Part shown: in pieces, positions 18,285 through 26,823 of the stretch
How the letters are laid out: each line of letters begins with the position of its first letter
Position numbering within the stretch: position 1 is the first letter of the stretch
NCBI GenBank assembly: GCA_945861465.1
Contig: CAMAVB010000018.1
Coordinates: 1 to 52,855 of the forward strand
Reading direction: 5' to 3'
Length of the DNA stretch: 52,855 nt
Source: Candidatus Kuenenia stuttgartensis
GTDB taxonomy: Bacteria; Planctomycetota; Planctomycetia; Planctomycetales; Planctomycetaceae
Notes under the pieces: model-generated
Databases searched by the model: none
Told to the model about the DNA's origin: nothing
The model's input: the letters and a program-made list of their open reading frames with translations, nothing else
Made by a program: the position numbers and the translations under genes

Positions 18285-19190
18285 ATGTCGTTAACCAAGA
18301 ATCTGGAAAGCAGCGTTCCCAAAAAAACAGCGCACTCCATTGCGCAATTGCCAGTCGTTGAATACTCCTCAGCGTCGGTGCTTCGGAATCCGTTAGGATT
18401 GCTGAAAGTGATCGGTGTCGATCTTTGGCGCTGCCGTGGTTTGGCCTGGGTTCTGTTTCATCGAGACCTGATGGCCCAATATCGGCAAAGCTACCTTGGA
18501 TACCTTTGGATCTTCGCGCCGGTTTTGACAACGGTGATTACATGGACGTTCCTGACATCGCAGAACATCGTACAGTCGTTTGACACGGACATCCCTTATC
18601 CGGCCTACGTATTTGTGGGGACGCTCATCTGGACTGCCTTTAGTGCTGCATTAACTCAGCCCCTAGCCTCATTCACTGCCGGCAGTGCCGTGTTTATGAA
18701 GCTGAAGGTAGCACCGGAGGCCTTTATTCTGGCAGGTTTTGGCAAACTGGCGTTTGATCTGGCGATTCGACTGCTGATGCTTGTGCTGGTGTGCGTCCTG
18801 TTCAAGGTTGCCCCTGCCGCGACAGCTCCCTTGGTACTGGTCGCCATTGCCTTGGCAATGCTGCTCGGGGGCGCGATTGGAGTCCTGATGATTCCAATCG
18901 GGTCGCTTTATGGCGATGTCTCACGGATCGTCGGGATGGTTGTCGCGTTTGGAATGTATTTGACGCCTGTCGTTTACCCTGTACCTGTTGCAGGCTGGTC
19001 AAGAACCCTGTTTGAATTGAATCCCATGACGACGGTGGTCCTGGCGTCAAGGGATTGGTTGAGTCACGGGATCGGTTCTCATGGTCCAGGGACGATCCTG
19101 ATTGCTGTAATTTCGGCGATCTTGTTTTTCGTCGGAATTGTTCTGCTCCGGGTCTTTCTTCCTCATTTAGTCGAACGAATGGGGATGTGA
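18285..19190 (+). CDS. wzm: ABC-2 type polysaccharide exporter, membrane subunit (Wzm/TagG-like)
   Basis: Permease of an ABC exporter that moves lipid-linked polysaccharide across the inner membrane. The 301-residue protein has a cytoplasmic N-terminus with the amphipathic stretch LAWVLFHRDLMAQYRQSYLG, typical of this family, and six hydrophobic spans from about residue 75. FGMYLTPVVYPV and LFELNPMTTVV are conserved ABC-2 blocks. I chose the ATG at 18285; the open frame extends 57 codons further upstream with non-conserved sequence. The ATP-binding partner starts two bases after the stop, so the two are almost certainly translated together. Confidence 0.92.
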   Translation: MSLTKNLESSVPKKTAHSIAQLPVVEYSSASVLRNPLGLLKVIGVDLWRCRGLAWVLFHRDLMAQYRQSYLGYLWIFAPVLTTVITWTFLTSQNIVQSFDTDIPYPAYVFVGTLIWTAFSAALTQPLASFTAGSAVFMKLKVAPEAFILAGFGKLAFDLAIRLLMLVLVCVLFKVAPAATAPLVLVAIALAMLLGGAIGVLMIPIGSLYGDVSRIVGMVVAFGMYLTPVVYPVPVAGWSRTLFELNPMTTVVLASRDWLSHGIGSHGPGTILIAVISAILFFVGIVLLRVFLPHLVERMGM

Positions 19191-19192
19191 GT

Positions 19193-20386
19193 ATGGGCGA
19201 ATCACTCATCATTTGTGACAACGTCGGCAAGAAGTTCTGTCGCGATTTGCGCAAGAGTCTGTGGTATGGACTTGTCGATTCGTTAAACGAACTTCGACGT
19301 CGGGATGTGAATGAACCTGATGAACTGCGTCCGGGGGAATTCTGGTCCAACAAGGGGATCTCGCTTGAAGTGAGACGAGGCGAGTGCCTTGGGCTCGTGG
19401 GAAGAAACGGTGCGGGAAAGACAACACTGCTGAAGATGATTACCGGTCTCATTAAGCCCGATCAGGGACGCATCAGGATTACCGGTATGGTCGGGGCCAT
19501 GATTGCGTTGGGAGCTGGATTTAATCCTGTGCTGACTGGTCGCGAAAATATCTACGTCAATGCGTCGATTCTGGGACTCAGTACGCGGCAGATCGAAGAT
19601 CGGATCGATGAAATTGTCGAGTTTGGAGAACTCAGCGATGCCATCGACGCCCCGGTCAGGACCTACAGTTCCGGTATGAACGTACGACTGGGTTTTGCAG
19701 TGGCAGCGGTCATGGTCAAACCGGATGTGCTAATTCTGGACGAGGTACTGGCAGTCGGTGACCTTGCGTTTCGAAACAAATGCCTGACACGGATGGCAGA
19801 GATCATGAAGACCAGCGCCGTGATCTTTGTTTCCCATACGTCACCAATCGTCAATCGCTACAGCAGCCGGGTCGCATGGCTGGACGGAGGTAAACTTGTC
19901 AAAGTTGGCCAGCCGTCTCACGTGATCGAAGAGTATTCTGCGAGCTTCGATCAGCAGGCCGGTGAAACGACGAGCCAGCCTGGCTGGACATTGGAGTCCT
20001 TGCAGCTGAATGGCCAATGTCCAAACCATGAATCCACGGTCGGCTGGAATGAACCGTTGAGTATCGCCGCTTCAATTCGATTACCGGAAAAAAAACATCG
20101 AGTGCGTGTGAAATTTCAGTTCTCAGACTCTGAACAACGCCCGATCGCGACGGCATTCTCGGAGACCATGGAGACAGGGAACTCCGGAAATGCTCAGTTC
20201 GAAATGAAGCTCGACCAATCACTGCTGGCACCTGGAAAGTGGTTCCTCTCAATGGCCGTCTTCCCGGAAGACCTTTTGTCATACCACATCCTTGCCAATG
20301 CGGGCTGGACCTTTCAGGTCAGCAGCGGCCGGCAGGACTTCGGTGCCGATCGAATTCATTTTCAGGCACAATGGAAACACCAGTAG
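19193..20386 (+). CDS. wzt: ABC exporter ATP-binding subunit with C-terminal glycan-binding domain (Wzt-like)
   Basis: ATPase that powers the Wzm-like permease. The nucleotide-binding domain has Walker A GRNGAGKTT (70-78), signature YSSGM (158-162), Walker B ILDE (181-184) and the switch histidine in FVSHT (215). It continues after residue about 255 with a beta-rich C-terminal domain (WTLESLQLNGQCPN... KHRVRVKFQFSD...), as in Wzt proteins that recognise the modified chain end. Length 397 residues matches Wzt with this domain. The ATG at 19193 follows the permease stop by two bases. A Wzt C-terminal domain usually reads a terminal modification such as methyl, fitting the methyltransferase genes just downstream. 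Confidence 0.92.
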   Translation: MGESLIICDNVGKKFCRDLRKSLWYGLVDSLNELRRRDVNEPDELRPGEFWSNKGISLEVRRGECLGLVGRNGAGKTTLLKMITGLIKPDQGRIRITGMVGAMIALGAGFNPVLTGRENIYVNASILGLSTRQIEDRIDEIVEFGELSDAIDAPVRTYSSGMNVRLGFAVAAVMVKPDVLILDEVLAVGDLAFRNKCLTRMAEIMKTSAVIFVSHTSPIVNRYSSRVAWLDGGKLVKVGQPSHVIEEYSASFDQQAGETTSQPGWTLESLQLNGQCPNHESTVGWNEPLSIAASIRLPEKKHRVRVKFQFSDSEQRPIATAFSETMETGNSGNAQFEMKLDQSLLAPGKWFLSMAVFPEDLLSYHILANAGWTFQVSSGRQDFGADRIHFQAQWKHQ

Positions 20387-20586
20387 TGTTGCTGGCATCG
20401 CTCTTTGGTGAGTCTGATCCGCGTTGCAAAAGTCATGCGACCTGGCACATCAGTCCTCACCTGGCAAATCTTCACATTTCGCTCGCCTCCCTGATCGCCC
20501 AACGGGAGCGGTTCTTAGGTCTCCAAGCTGTAACTCGCCCTGGGGTCAAGGGCCTTCAGCCTTTGTTAGAACGTGATTTCAAATGA
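20371..20586 (+). CDS. Small hypothetical protein (71 residues) overlapping both neighbours
   Basis: Open frame from the ATG at 20371, inside the end of wzt in another frame, to the TGA at 20584-20586, which forms an ATGA overlap with the start of the next methyltransferase gene. The product (beginning METPVVLLASLFGESDPR) has no motif I recognise. Overlap at both ends is the arrangement expected of a translationally coupled small gene and would otherwise leave a 196-base gap in a tight operon. It could also be a remnant of a longer gene or chance. Confidence 0.4.
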   Translation: METPVVLLASLFGESDPRCKSHATWHISPHLANLHISLASLIAQRERFLGLQAVTRPGVKGLQPLLERDFK

Positions 20587-21434
20587 GAACATTACGAAAA
20601 CTCAGAAATCTCCTTCGTCGGGGCAGATCGCAGCACATCGTATCTTCGGTTGATCTGGACATCATGCTCGGTGCCAATGCGGTTGCTGCCACGCGTCAGG
20701 GGCTGCGCTGGCTGCTTTACAACGACCGATATCTTGATCAGGAAATCCTGAAGTGGGGTTTCTTTGAAAAAGAGACGACGGAGATCTTCCTGAATCTCAT
20801 CAAGCCACACATGATCGTCTTTGATGTGGGGGCCAACTTTGGATACTTCACGGCACTGACAGCCGCACGACTGAACAGTGAGGGGCATGTTCATGCCTTC
20901 GAACCGACACTCAACTATCGTCAAAGGCTATTAGGGAATCTGGTTGCAAACCGGCTTGAGTCACGCGTCACCGTGCATCCTTTTGCACTTTCGAACATCA
21001 ACGGTGAAGCAGACATTCGCATCGGGAATTCGAGTGCCACCATGCATGCTGTGGGGGAGTACGGCAGTATCGAAAAAATTGAACTCAAAAAGCTGGACGA
21101 TTTTGTGGGTAACCAGAAAATTGACCGCATTGACATGATCAAAGTGGATATCGACGGACACGAACCGCAGTTCATCGAAGGTAGCCGAAATGTGATTTCG
21201 CGTTTTAGACCGAAAATGGTTTTAGAATTCAATGAAGAGAATCTGAGACAACACGGTAGCTCGTCCAGAATTCAGCGGAGACAACTGGAAGAACTGGATT
21301 ACATTCTATTCTCAGAGAAAACCGGCAGGCCGTATTTGTCAGACGAAGAGTTTCAGACGGAGTGTGGTGACCTTGGCTTCAGCGCTAATGTCTGGTGCTT
21401 TCCGAAAGAAGCTGCGCCGGGGCAATTGTTTTAG
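20583..21434 (+). CDS. FkbM-family methyltransferase
   Basis: S-adenosylmethionine-dependent O-methyltransferase of the FkbM family, 283 residues. Motif I is VFDVGANFGYFTAL (about 79-92), followed by VHAFEPTLNYRQRL, the E-P block of FkbM enzymes. IDRIDMIKVDIDGHEPQFIEG (about 180-200) is the family signature, after which comes PKMVLEFNEEN. It directly follows the exporter genes, so a likely role is methylating a sugar of the exported chain, possibly the terminal one read by the Wzt-like domain; this last point is inference. Confidence 0.88.
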   Translation: MRTLRKLRNLLRRGRSQHIVSSVDLDIMLGANAVAATRQGLRWLLYNDRYLDQEILKWGFFEKETTEIFLNLIKPHMIVFDVGANFGYFTALTAARLNSEGHVHAFEPTLNYRQRLLGNLVANRLESRVTVHPFALSNINGEADIRIGNSSATMHAVGEYGSIEKIELKKLDDFVGNQKIDRIDMIKVDIDGHEPQFIEGSRNVISRFRPKMVLEFNEENLRQHGSSSRIQRRQLEELDYILFSEKTGRPYLSDEEFQTECGDLGFSANVWCFPKEAAPGQLF

Positions 21435-21454
21435 ACGCCACTGCAGTGGTGTCT
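21433..21454 (+). terminator. Perfect-loop hairpin at the end of the FkbM gene
   Basis: A nine-base-pair stem (one G-T pair) with a TGCA tetraloop starts inside the TAG stop codon of the methyltransferase gene. No T-run follows, so it may be a weak terminator, an RNA-stability element or a protein site; the core CCACTGCAGTGG is an exact palindrome. Confidence 0.35.
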
Positions 21455-21629
21455 GTCAATCGGGGATGTCGAAACGGCCAATTGCTACGGTGAGGACAAA
21501 CCTGATTCCGCCGAGAATTTTCCCGGACGGTCTCGTCGTCTTAATGAACTGGAATTAGAAATTTCCGGCAACAAATGAAGGTAACTGAAAATCCCCTGAC
21601 ATTCTCAGGTGAAAAGGGAAGGCGAAACC

Positions 21630-22574
21630 ATGTCAAAAAGTGCGATTAAGCAACTGGTCCTTGCGACGGCTCGACGCAGCACAGCGATTCAACGAGTCAG
21701 CGCGTTTATTACATCAAACCTGCAGAACGGCAGCGAGATTCAGAATGGTGAATCGGTATGCGGGGCGGCCACGCAGTCGGAACCAGCTCCAAGAGACACC
21801 TACCAGTATCTGAAAGCAAAGTTTATTGAGAATGGTCGCGACCATAAAGTCAATGAAGCAATTCGGGCGGACATAGTCAGCAGATTTGAAACTATCGACC
21901 GGGAAGTTCCAATCGGATCGACGCCGACAGATGGACTGTTTCTTGCCGAAATGCTGCTGAATCTGGATGCTCACGGCACGATTGTTGAATGTGGCTGTTA
22001 CGCTGGAGGGAGTTCGTCAAAGCTTTCAATTATCGCCCGCTTTCTCGACCGGAAAGTGATCGTCTTTGATAGTTTTGAAGGCCTGCCGGAAGTCGATTCC
22101 TATTTTCTGCGTGATGTCCACTGTCGCCGAAACGATGACTGGGTCACGGATTGGACTGCCGGGCGGTACGCATCCCACCAGTCGATTGTCGAAACGAATA
22201 TTTCGAAGTACGGAGAGATCTCGCACTGCAGCTTTGTTAAAGGCTGGTTTAGTGAGTCAATGACGAATGAAAACCTGCCTGAACAAATCGCTTTCGCCTT
22301 TGTGGACGTGGACCTGGCGAATTCTGCCAGAGACTGCTTTACTGCAATTTGGCCGCGACTGTCGGAAAACGGCATCTTTGTGACTCACGATACTGCCTAC
22401 ATTAAAGTGTTACAGCAGTTTTACGATCGAGAAATCTGGAAGTCGTTTGGGGAGATTCCACCGATCCTGTTTGGTGCCGGATTCGGACTCTGTAACGAAT
22501 CGCCACACATCGGCTACATGGTCAAAGAGTCTCAGTCGCCCGACTACCTGAAGTCACTGACCATCGATAAATAG
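21630..22574 (+). CDS. TylF/MycF-type methyltransferase
   Basis: Class I SAM-dependent O-methyltransferase resembling macrocin O-methyltransferase TylF and mycinamicin MycF, which methylate deoxysugars. The 314-residue protein shows motif I GTIVECGCYAGGSSSKLS (about 119-136), VIVFDSFEGLPEVD, and FAFVDVDLANSARDCFTAI with the metal-binding acidic residues, then GIFVTHD. The ATG at 21630 is preceded by GGGAAGG; an earlier in-frame GTG would add seven residues. Probably methylates a sugar of the surface glycan. Confidence 0.85.
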   Translation: MSKSAIKQLVLATARRSTAIQRVSAFITSNLQNGSEIQNGESVCGAATQSEPAPRDTYQYLKAKFIENGRDHKVNEAIRADIVSRFETIDREVPIGSTPTDGLFLAEMLLNLDAHGTIVECGCYAGGSSSKLSIIARFLDRKVIVFDSFEGLPEVDSYFLRDVHCRRNDDWVTDWTAGRYASHQSIVETNISKYGEISHCSFVKGWFSESMTNENLPEQIAFAFVDVDLANSARDCFTAIWPRLSENGIFVTHDTAYIKVLQQFYDREIWKSFGEIPPILFGAGFGLCNESPHIGYMVKESQSPDYLKSLTIDK

Positions 22575-22683
22575 CAAACGGTTCTGCGTTGTGTCGGCAC
22601 GTCAAACTGACCGCCATTCGGTCGTCATTTCAGTTCATATCGATTACAGGATCGCCAAAAATCGCTCACAAAGAACCAATCGG

Positions 22684-24513
22684 ATGAAAATCGTTTTTGG
22701 ATATCTTGCGTGGGCTCCATACGCAAAAGTTCAGTTTGAGGCTGCGGTTTCAAGAGCGAGGGGATTCGGATACGACGTCGTTCCGTTTTGCCTCACACCA
22801 CGCGCACCCGGGCCTCGATATCTTTGGCCGCAGTTGGAAGCAGCGTGGTCAGGACGGGACGCCGAAATTGTGGAAGTCCGCGAGAGACTACTGGAAGCGT
22901 GTTCGGATGCGGACATCTTCTGGAATGTCAACGGTGCCAACGTCCATCCAGCGTGGTTGGCTGATCTCAGGACATTCAACGTCTACGGTTGCTTCGATGA
23001 CCCCGAATCAACAGCACAGCTTTCTGAGCCCGTCGCAAAGTACTTCGATGCCGCGTTTGTCGGCAACCTTGCTTGCCTTCCAATGTATCAGAGCTGGGGA
23101 ATGCGACGTGTCGCCTGGTGTCCGATCGGTATTGTACATCATGATTTTCCAGAAGGAATATCGACCGAAGTGCTCGTAACGAGGAATCGTGATATACCGA
23201 CGGCTTTTGTTGGAGAGCGGGAATCATCCTGGAGGCAGACACGACTGGATCGCCTCGTATCGGAATTTCCGGATGCCGTATTTCGTGGCAATGGTTGGCC
23301 ATTGGGACGGATTTCTGATGAAGACCGCAGGCTACTGTATCGAGACACTCGCGTCGGCTGGAACATTCATAATTCTCTGGGTCCGATAAATGTCCGACTG
23401 TTTGCTCTTCCGGCCAATGCTGTCATGCAGATCTGTGACAACCGCTGTCGTCTCGGGCAGTTTATGAAACTGGAACACGAGGTTATCGGCTTCGATACCA
23501 TTGAACAGTGTATCGACCGTACAAAATACTTCCTGACTCACGATGCCGAACGGAGTGAAATCGCAGCAAACGGACATCGCCGGTATCTGGCCGACTACTC
23601 TGAGAACAGAATCTGGGATTATTATTGCAGCCAGTTCAAAGAATGGCTGGGTGGAGAGTCGCGTAGCGAACATCCGATCGATCGATTGAGGTGGCACGAA
23701 CCACCCACCACAGCAGGACCAACGTGGATCAAATCTAATTCGGTCAGGTCACGACTGCTGGAATGCGTCAATCGAGCGCTATTGCCATTAGATCTGCAGA
23801 TCTGTCGCAGCACTCTGGGACCCCGGAATGGGTCGGTCAGCAGTCTACACGTCGCTGCCGAAAGACTCAATACGAATCAATCGCTCGCTGAGCTGGTTGC
23901 TCCAGCGAAAAAAGCAATGCTACGCCCCGGAGAATTCAGCGAAGAGTGTGACGCCGATCCGGCAAACCTTGCCTTCTGCTGGGCCATCGCAACGATTGTG
24001 GGTGATGCAGCACAGATCGTTTGTACGGGAGCACTGTCGCCGATATTTTCGGACGAAGTATCGGCCGATCCCCGCCGACGTGTTTTTGTGTCGGAGCCAT
24101 TTTCCAGGACTCGCAACCTACAGGATAACTCTCGCAGCAACGAACTCGTTGGCTGTGCTGCATTCGATTTGGCTGTGTCAATCGATGAACTCATTTCGTC
24201 GTCAGATTATCACAGCATTCTTGGTCGTCTGGTGAAGTCAGCGCCGAAAGTAATTGTGGCGACTGCGCAGTCGGATTCATCCGGAAGTGTGCCAGATGAG
24301 GACACACCGTTCATGCAAAGATCGTGGACTACTGATCAGTTTTACTGGGTGTTACGAGCCCACTGGAACAGCGTGACTGTCTATCACATGCCAAACCGAT
24401 TCCTGCCTGAGTTAAAGAAAGCTGAAACCGGAGCAGTGCCAGGTCCGCTCGCTGCTGTCTGCAGCGATCCACGGATCGCCTCTGCCGATACAACGATCAT
24501 AGAATCACGATGA
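22684..24513 (+). CDS. CgeB-like glycosyltransferase with degenerate methyltransferase-like C-terminus
   Basis: Two-part protein of 609 residues. Residues 1 to about 345 are a GT-B glycosyltransferase of the CgeB/Glyco_trans_1_2 type: MKIVFGYLAWAPYAKVQ at the start, FNVYGCFDDPEST, PTAFVGERESSWRQTRL, and INVRLFALPANAVMQICDN, then a motif-rich end (EIAANGHRRYLADYS). Residues about 430-609 resemble a class I methyltransferase in outline (FDLAVSIDELISSSDY... RSWTTDQFYWVLRAHW), but the SAM-binding loop is replaced by IVCTGALSP, so catalysis is doubtful. The open frame extends 31 codons upstream; I chose the ATG before the first beta strand. Its stop overlaps the next start (ATGA). Confidence 0.75.
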   Translation: MKIVFGYLAWAPYAKVQFEAAVSRARGFGYDVVPFCLTPRAPGPRYLWPQLEAAWSGRDAEIVEVRERLLEACSDADIFWNVNGANVHPAWLADLRTFNVYGCFDDPESTAQLSEPVAKYFDAAFVGNLACLPMYQSWGMRRVAWCPIGIVHHDFPEGISTEVLVTRNRDIPTAFVGERESSWRQTRLDRLVSEFPDAVFRGNGWPLGRISDEDRRLLYRDTRVGWNIHNSLGPINVRLFALPANAVMQICDNRCRLGQFMKLEHEVIGFDTIEQCIDRTKYFLTHDAERSEIAANGHRRYLADYSENRIWDYYCSQFKEWLGGESRSEHPIDRLRWHEPPTTAGPTWIKSNSVRSRLLECVNRALLPLDLQICRSTLGPRNGSVSSLHVAAERLNTNQSLAELVAPAKKAMLRPGEFSEECDADPANLAFCWAIATIVGDAAQIVCTGALSPIFSDEVSADPRRRVFVSEPFSRTRNLQDNSRSNELVGCAAFDLAVSIDELISSSDYHSILGRLVKSAPKVIVATAQSDSSGSVPDEDTPFMQRSWTTDQFYWVLRAHWNSVTVYHMPNRFLPELKKAETGAVPGPLAAVCSDPRIASADTTIIESR

Positions 24514-25598
24514 CATTTGTTATTGCTATTCATCCGGACGATTACACCAATCCGAGCCGCCAGAGGCACGATGACGCTTCTTCCCCGCGGTGGTCGCAGT
24601 ATCTTGAAGATGCGGGATGCACGGTTCGATGGGTGGACGTGTACTCGCCGCAGATCCTCAACGACCTTGCTGGTTGTGACGCCTTCATGTGGCGCTGGGC
24701 TCACTTCTGGGGGATGTACAGACTTGCCCATCGTCTTTTGCCGGTGATCGAAAACGAACTAGGGTTACTGGTCTATCCCGATCAAAAAACCTGCTGGCAC
24801 TACGACGATAAGGCCTCGCAGTTTTTTCTCATGCTGGCAGCAGGGATTCGTACACCGGAGACATGGGTTTTTTTTTCGGCCGAGCGGGCGCATCAATGGG
24901 CGGCCCAGGAGACCTATCCCGTCGTTCACAAGTTGACCACTGGCGCTGGATCGACCAATGTCTCGCTCGTGACCTCGGAAAACGAAGCGCATCGACTGAT
25001 CGATCGCCTGTTCAAAGTGGGATGTTTTGAACTGGCAGAAGCAAAGGAACGTGTCATTCCCTTTCGCGATCGCGTTTCCAATGCGATGAAAATGCTCCGG
25101 GGCGGACAATCCACGGGGCTGATCCCACAGACAGGCGATTTTTTCCACAAAGGCATGATTTACTTTCAGAAGTTTATCCCGAACAACAATTGCGATATCC
25201 GCGTCACCGTGATTGGAAACAGAGCATTTGCTTTTCGTCGCATGAATCGGGAAAACGATTTTCGCGCCAGCGGAAGTGGTCACATTGCTTTTTCGCCTTC
25301 GGACGTTCCACTTGACGCCGTTCAGGCAGCATTCGATGCGACGCGCCGTCTGGGCTGTCAATCTCTGGCTTTTGACATTCTGATGGATCAGGATCAGGCA
25401 CCCGTGATTGTTGAAATCAGCTACACGTACGCGAGTTGGGCGATCCATGACTGTCCCGGTCACTGGGAGCAGAACGACGACGCACCGTCTTCACGACTGA
25501 AATGGGTGGATGGTCCAATGTGGCCGGAACGTGCTCAGATTGATGTGGTACTGTCACAGCTCAGAAATCGGAGACATGCGAGTTCACAGCGGCCATGA
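24510..25598 (+). CDS. ATP-grasp family ligase (RimK-like)
   Basis: 362-residue protein with ATP-grasp features: a variable N-domain (GCDAFMWRWAHFWGM), YPDQKTCWHYDDKASQFFLM, a central domain with PVVHKLTTGAGSTNVSLV (lysine and glycine-rich loop contacting ATP), IYFQKFIPNNNCDIRVTVIG and a metal-binding end VIVEISYTYA. ATP-grasp ligases join a carboxylate to an amine or other nucleophile through an acyl-phosphate. In glycan clusters they may attach amino acids or make amide-linked groups. Four-base ATGA overlaps with both neighbours tie it to two glycosyltransferases. The substrate cannot be read from sequence. Confidence 0.8.
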   Translation: MTFVIAIHPDDYTNPSRQRHDDASSPRWSQYLEDAGCTVRWVDVYSPQILNDLAGCDAFMWRWAHFWGMYRLAHRLLPVIENELGLLVYPDQKTCWHYDDKASQFFLMLAAGIRTPETWVFFSAERAHQWAAQETYPVVHKLTTGAGSTNVSLVTSENEAHRLIDRLFKVGCFELAEAKERVIPFRDRVSNAMKMLRGGQSTGLIPQTGDFFHKGMIYFQKFIPNNNCDIRVTVIGNRAFAFRRMNRENDFRASGSGHIAFSPSDVPLDAVQAAFDATRRLGCQSLAFDILMDQDQAPVIVEISYTYASWAIHDCPGHWEQNDDAPSSRLKWVDGPMWPERAQIDVVLSQLRNRRHASSQRP

Positions 25599-26761
25599 TT
25601 TCCGACCATCTGCAAACGGAATTCAGGGGTGCGAGATTCCTGCTCGTGCCGGGGCACTTCGGTTACATCGGCGGTGCGGAACGGCAATCACTGATTCTGG
25701 CGGCGTCGCTGCTGAATCAGATTGATTGCAGGGTGGACGTTCTAGGTTGGGGTGGCCCTGACGGGATCTTTGCGGAGGCGTTGCGTGATATCGGGATTGA
25801 ACCTGTCATCTTCCCCTGGGAATTCGAAGCACGCGGATTGAGACGAGCGGTCAACGCCTTTCGTCTCGCTCGATTCATTCGCAGTACTCTGCGTCCTGAT
25901 TACATCCTTCCGTTCGTGACCTATCATTGCAAAGTTATCGGCTCCATCTGGCGCTGGACCGGAGCGAGATTTACCTGGTGGAACCAGCGAGACGAAGGCC
26001 GCTATCTTCACGGCACGAAGACAGAACATCGCTTGATGCGATCCCTTCCCGCGATTGTCTCAAACTCGTGGGAGGGACGCGATTTTCTTGTCCAGAAGTT
26101 CTCGCTGCCAAATGACCGCGTTCGAGTCATCAACAACGGAGTGGAGATTCCGGAAGATGTCGGACCGTCAAACTGGCGACCACGACTCGGAATTGCGGAT
26201 AACGATATTCTCTTCACGATGACAGCAAATCTCTCGACATTCAAAGATCATCTGACGCTTTTGCGTGCATTCGCCAAAGTGCGAGAATCAGGGATTGGCA
26301 AAAGGTGCAGACTAGTGCTGGCCGGCCGTCAGGACGAAACCACACAGCAGATTAAAGCATTGGCATTCGAGCTCGGACTTTGCGGAACATTGTTTCTGCC
26401 AGGTGTCGTTCCGATGAATGAAATCGGATCATTGCTGCAGGCGACAGACGTCGTTGTCCACAGTTCCATCAAGGAAGGCTGTCCGAATTCTGCCCTGGAA
26501 GCAATGGCCCACGGACGCTGCGTTCTGGGAACTGAAATCTCCGGGATGCGCCAGGCTCTGGGAGATGAGGCTGCGGACTTGTATCTTGCTCCGCCAGGCG
26601 ATTCGGATCGCCTGGCCAAATTGATGCGGCAGATGGCCGAAGATCCGGCGCGGCGAACTGCTGCCGGGCAAGCGAACTGCAACAGGGTCCGGAGCGAATT
26701 CAGTGTGGAAAAAATGACACATGCTGTGCTTCAAACAATCCTGGATAATCGAATCAGGTAG
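25595..26761 (+). CDS. Glycosyltransferase family 4
   Basis: Retaining GT-B glycosyltransferase of 388 residues. The N-domain begins ARFLLVPGHFGYIGGAERQ with the glycine-rich donor loop and GGAER pattern common in GT4. The C-domain shows LFTMTANLSTFKDHLTLL, LFLPGVVPMNEIGSLLQ and the catalytic EX7E in HSSIKEGCPNSALEAMAHGR. The start overlaps the ATP-grasp stop by four bases, suggesting co-translation and a shared substrate. Donor and acceptor unknown. Confidence 0.88.
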   Translation: MISDHLQTEFRGARFLLVPGHFGYIGGAERQSLILAASLLNQIDCRVDVLGWGGPDGIFAEALRDIGIEPVIFPWEFEARGLRRAVNAFRLARFIRSTLRPDYILPFVTYHCKVIGSIWRWTGARFTWWNQRDEGRYLHGTKTEHRLMRSLPAIVSNSWEGRDFLVQKFSLPNDRVRVINNGVEIPEDVGPSNWRPRLGIADNDILFTMTANLSTFKDHLTLLRAFAKVRESGIGKRCRLVLAGRQDETTQQIKALAFELGLCGTLFLPGVVPMNEIGSLLQATDVVVHSSIKEGCPNSALEAMAHGRCVLGTEISGMRQALGDEAADLYLAPPGDSDRLAKLMRQMAEDPARRTAAGQANCNRVRSEFSVEKMTHAVLQTILDNRIR

Positions 26762-26823
26762 GTCAAATCGCTCAGAGTCGTGCTGTTGCTGTTTTCCATC
26801 ACACATCATCACTCCCATTCACC

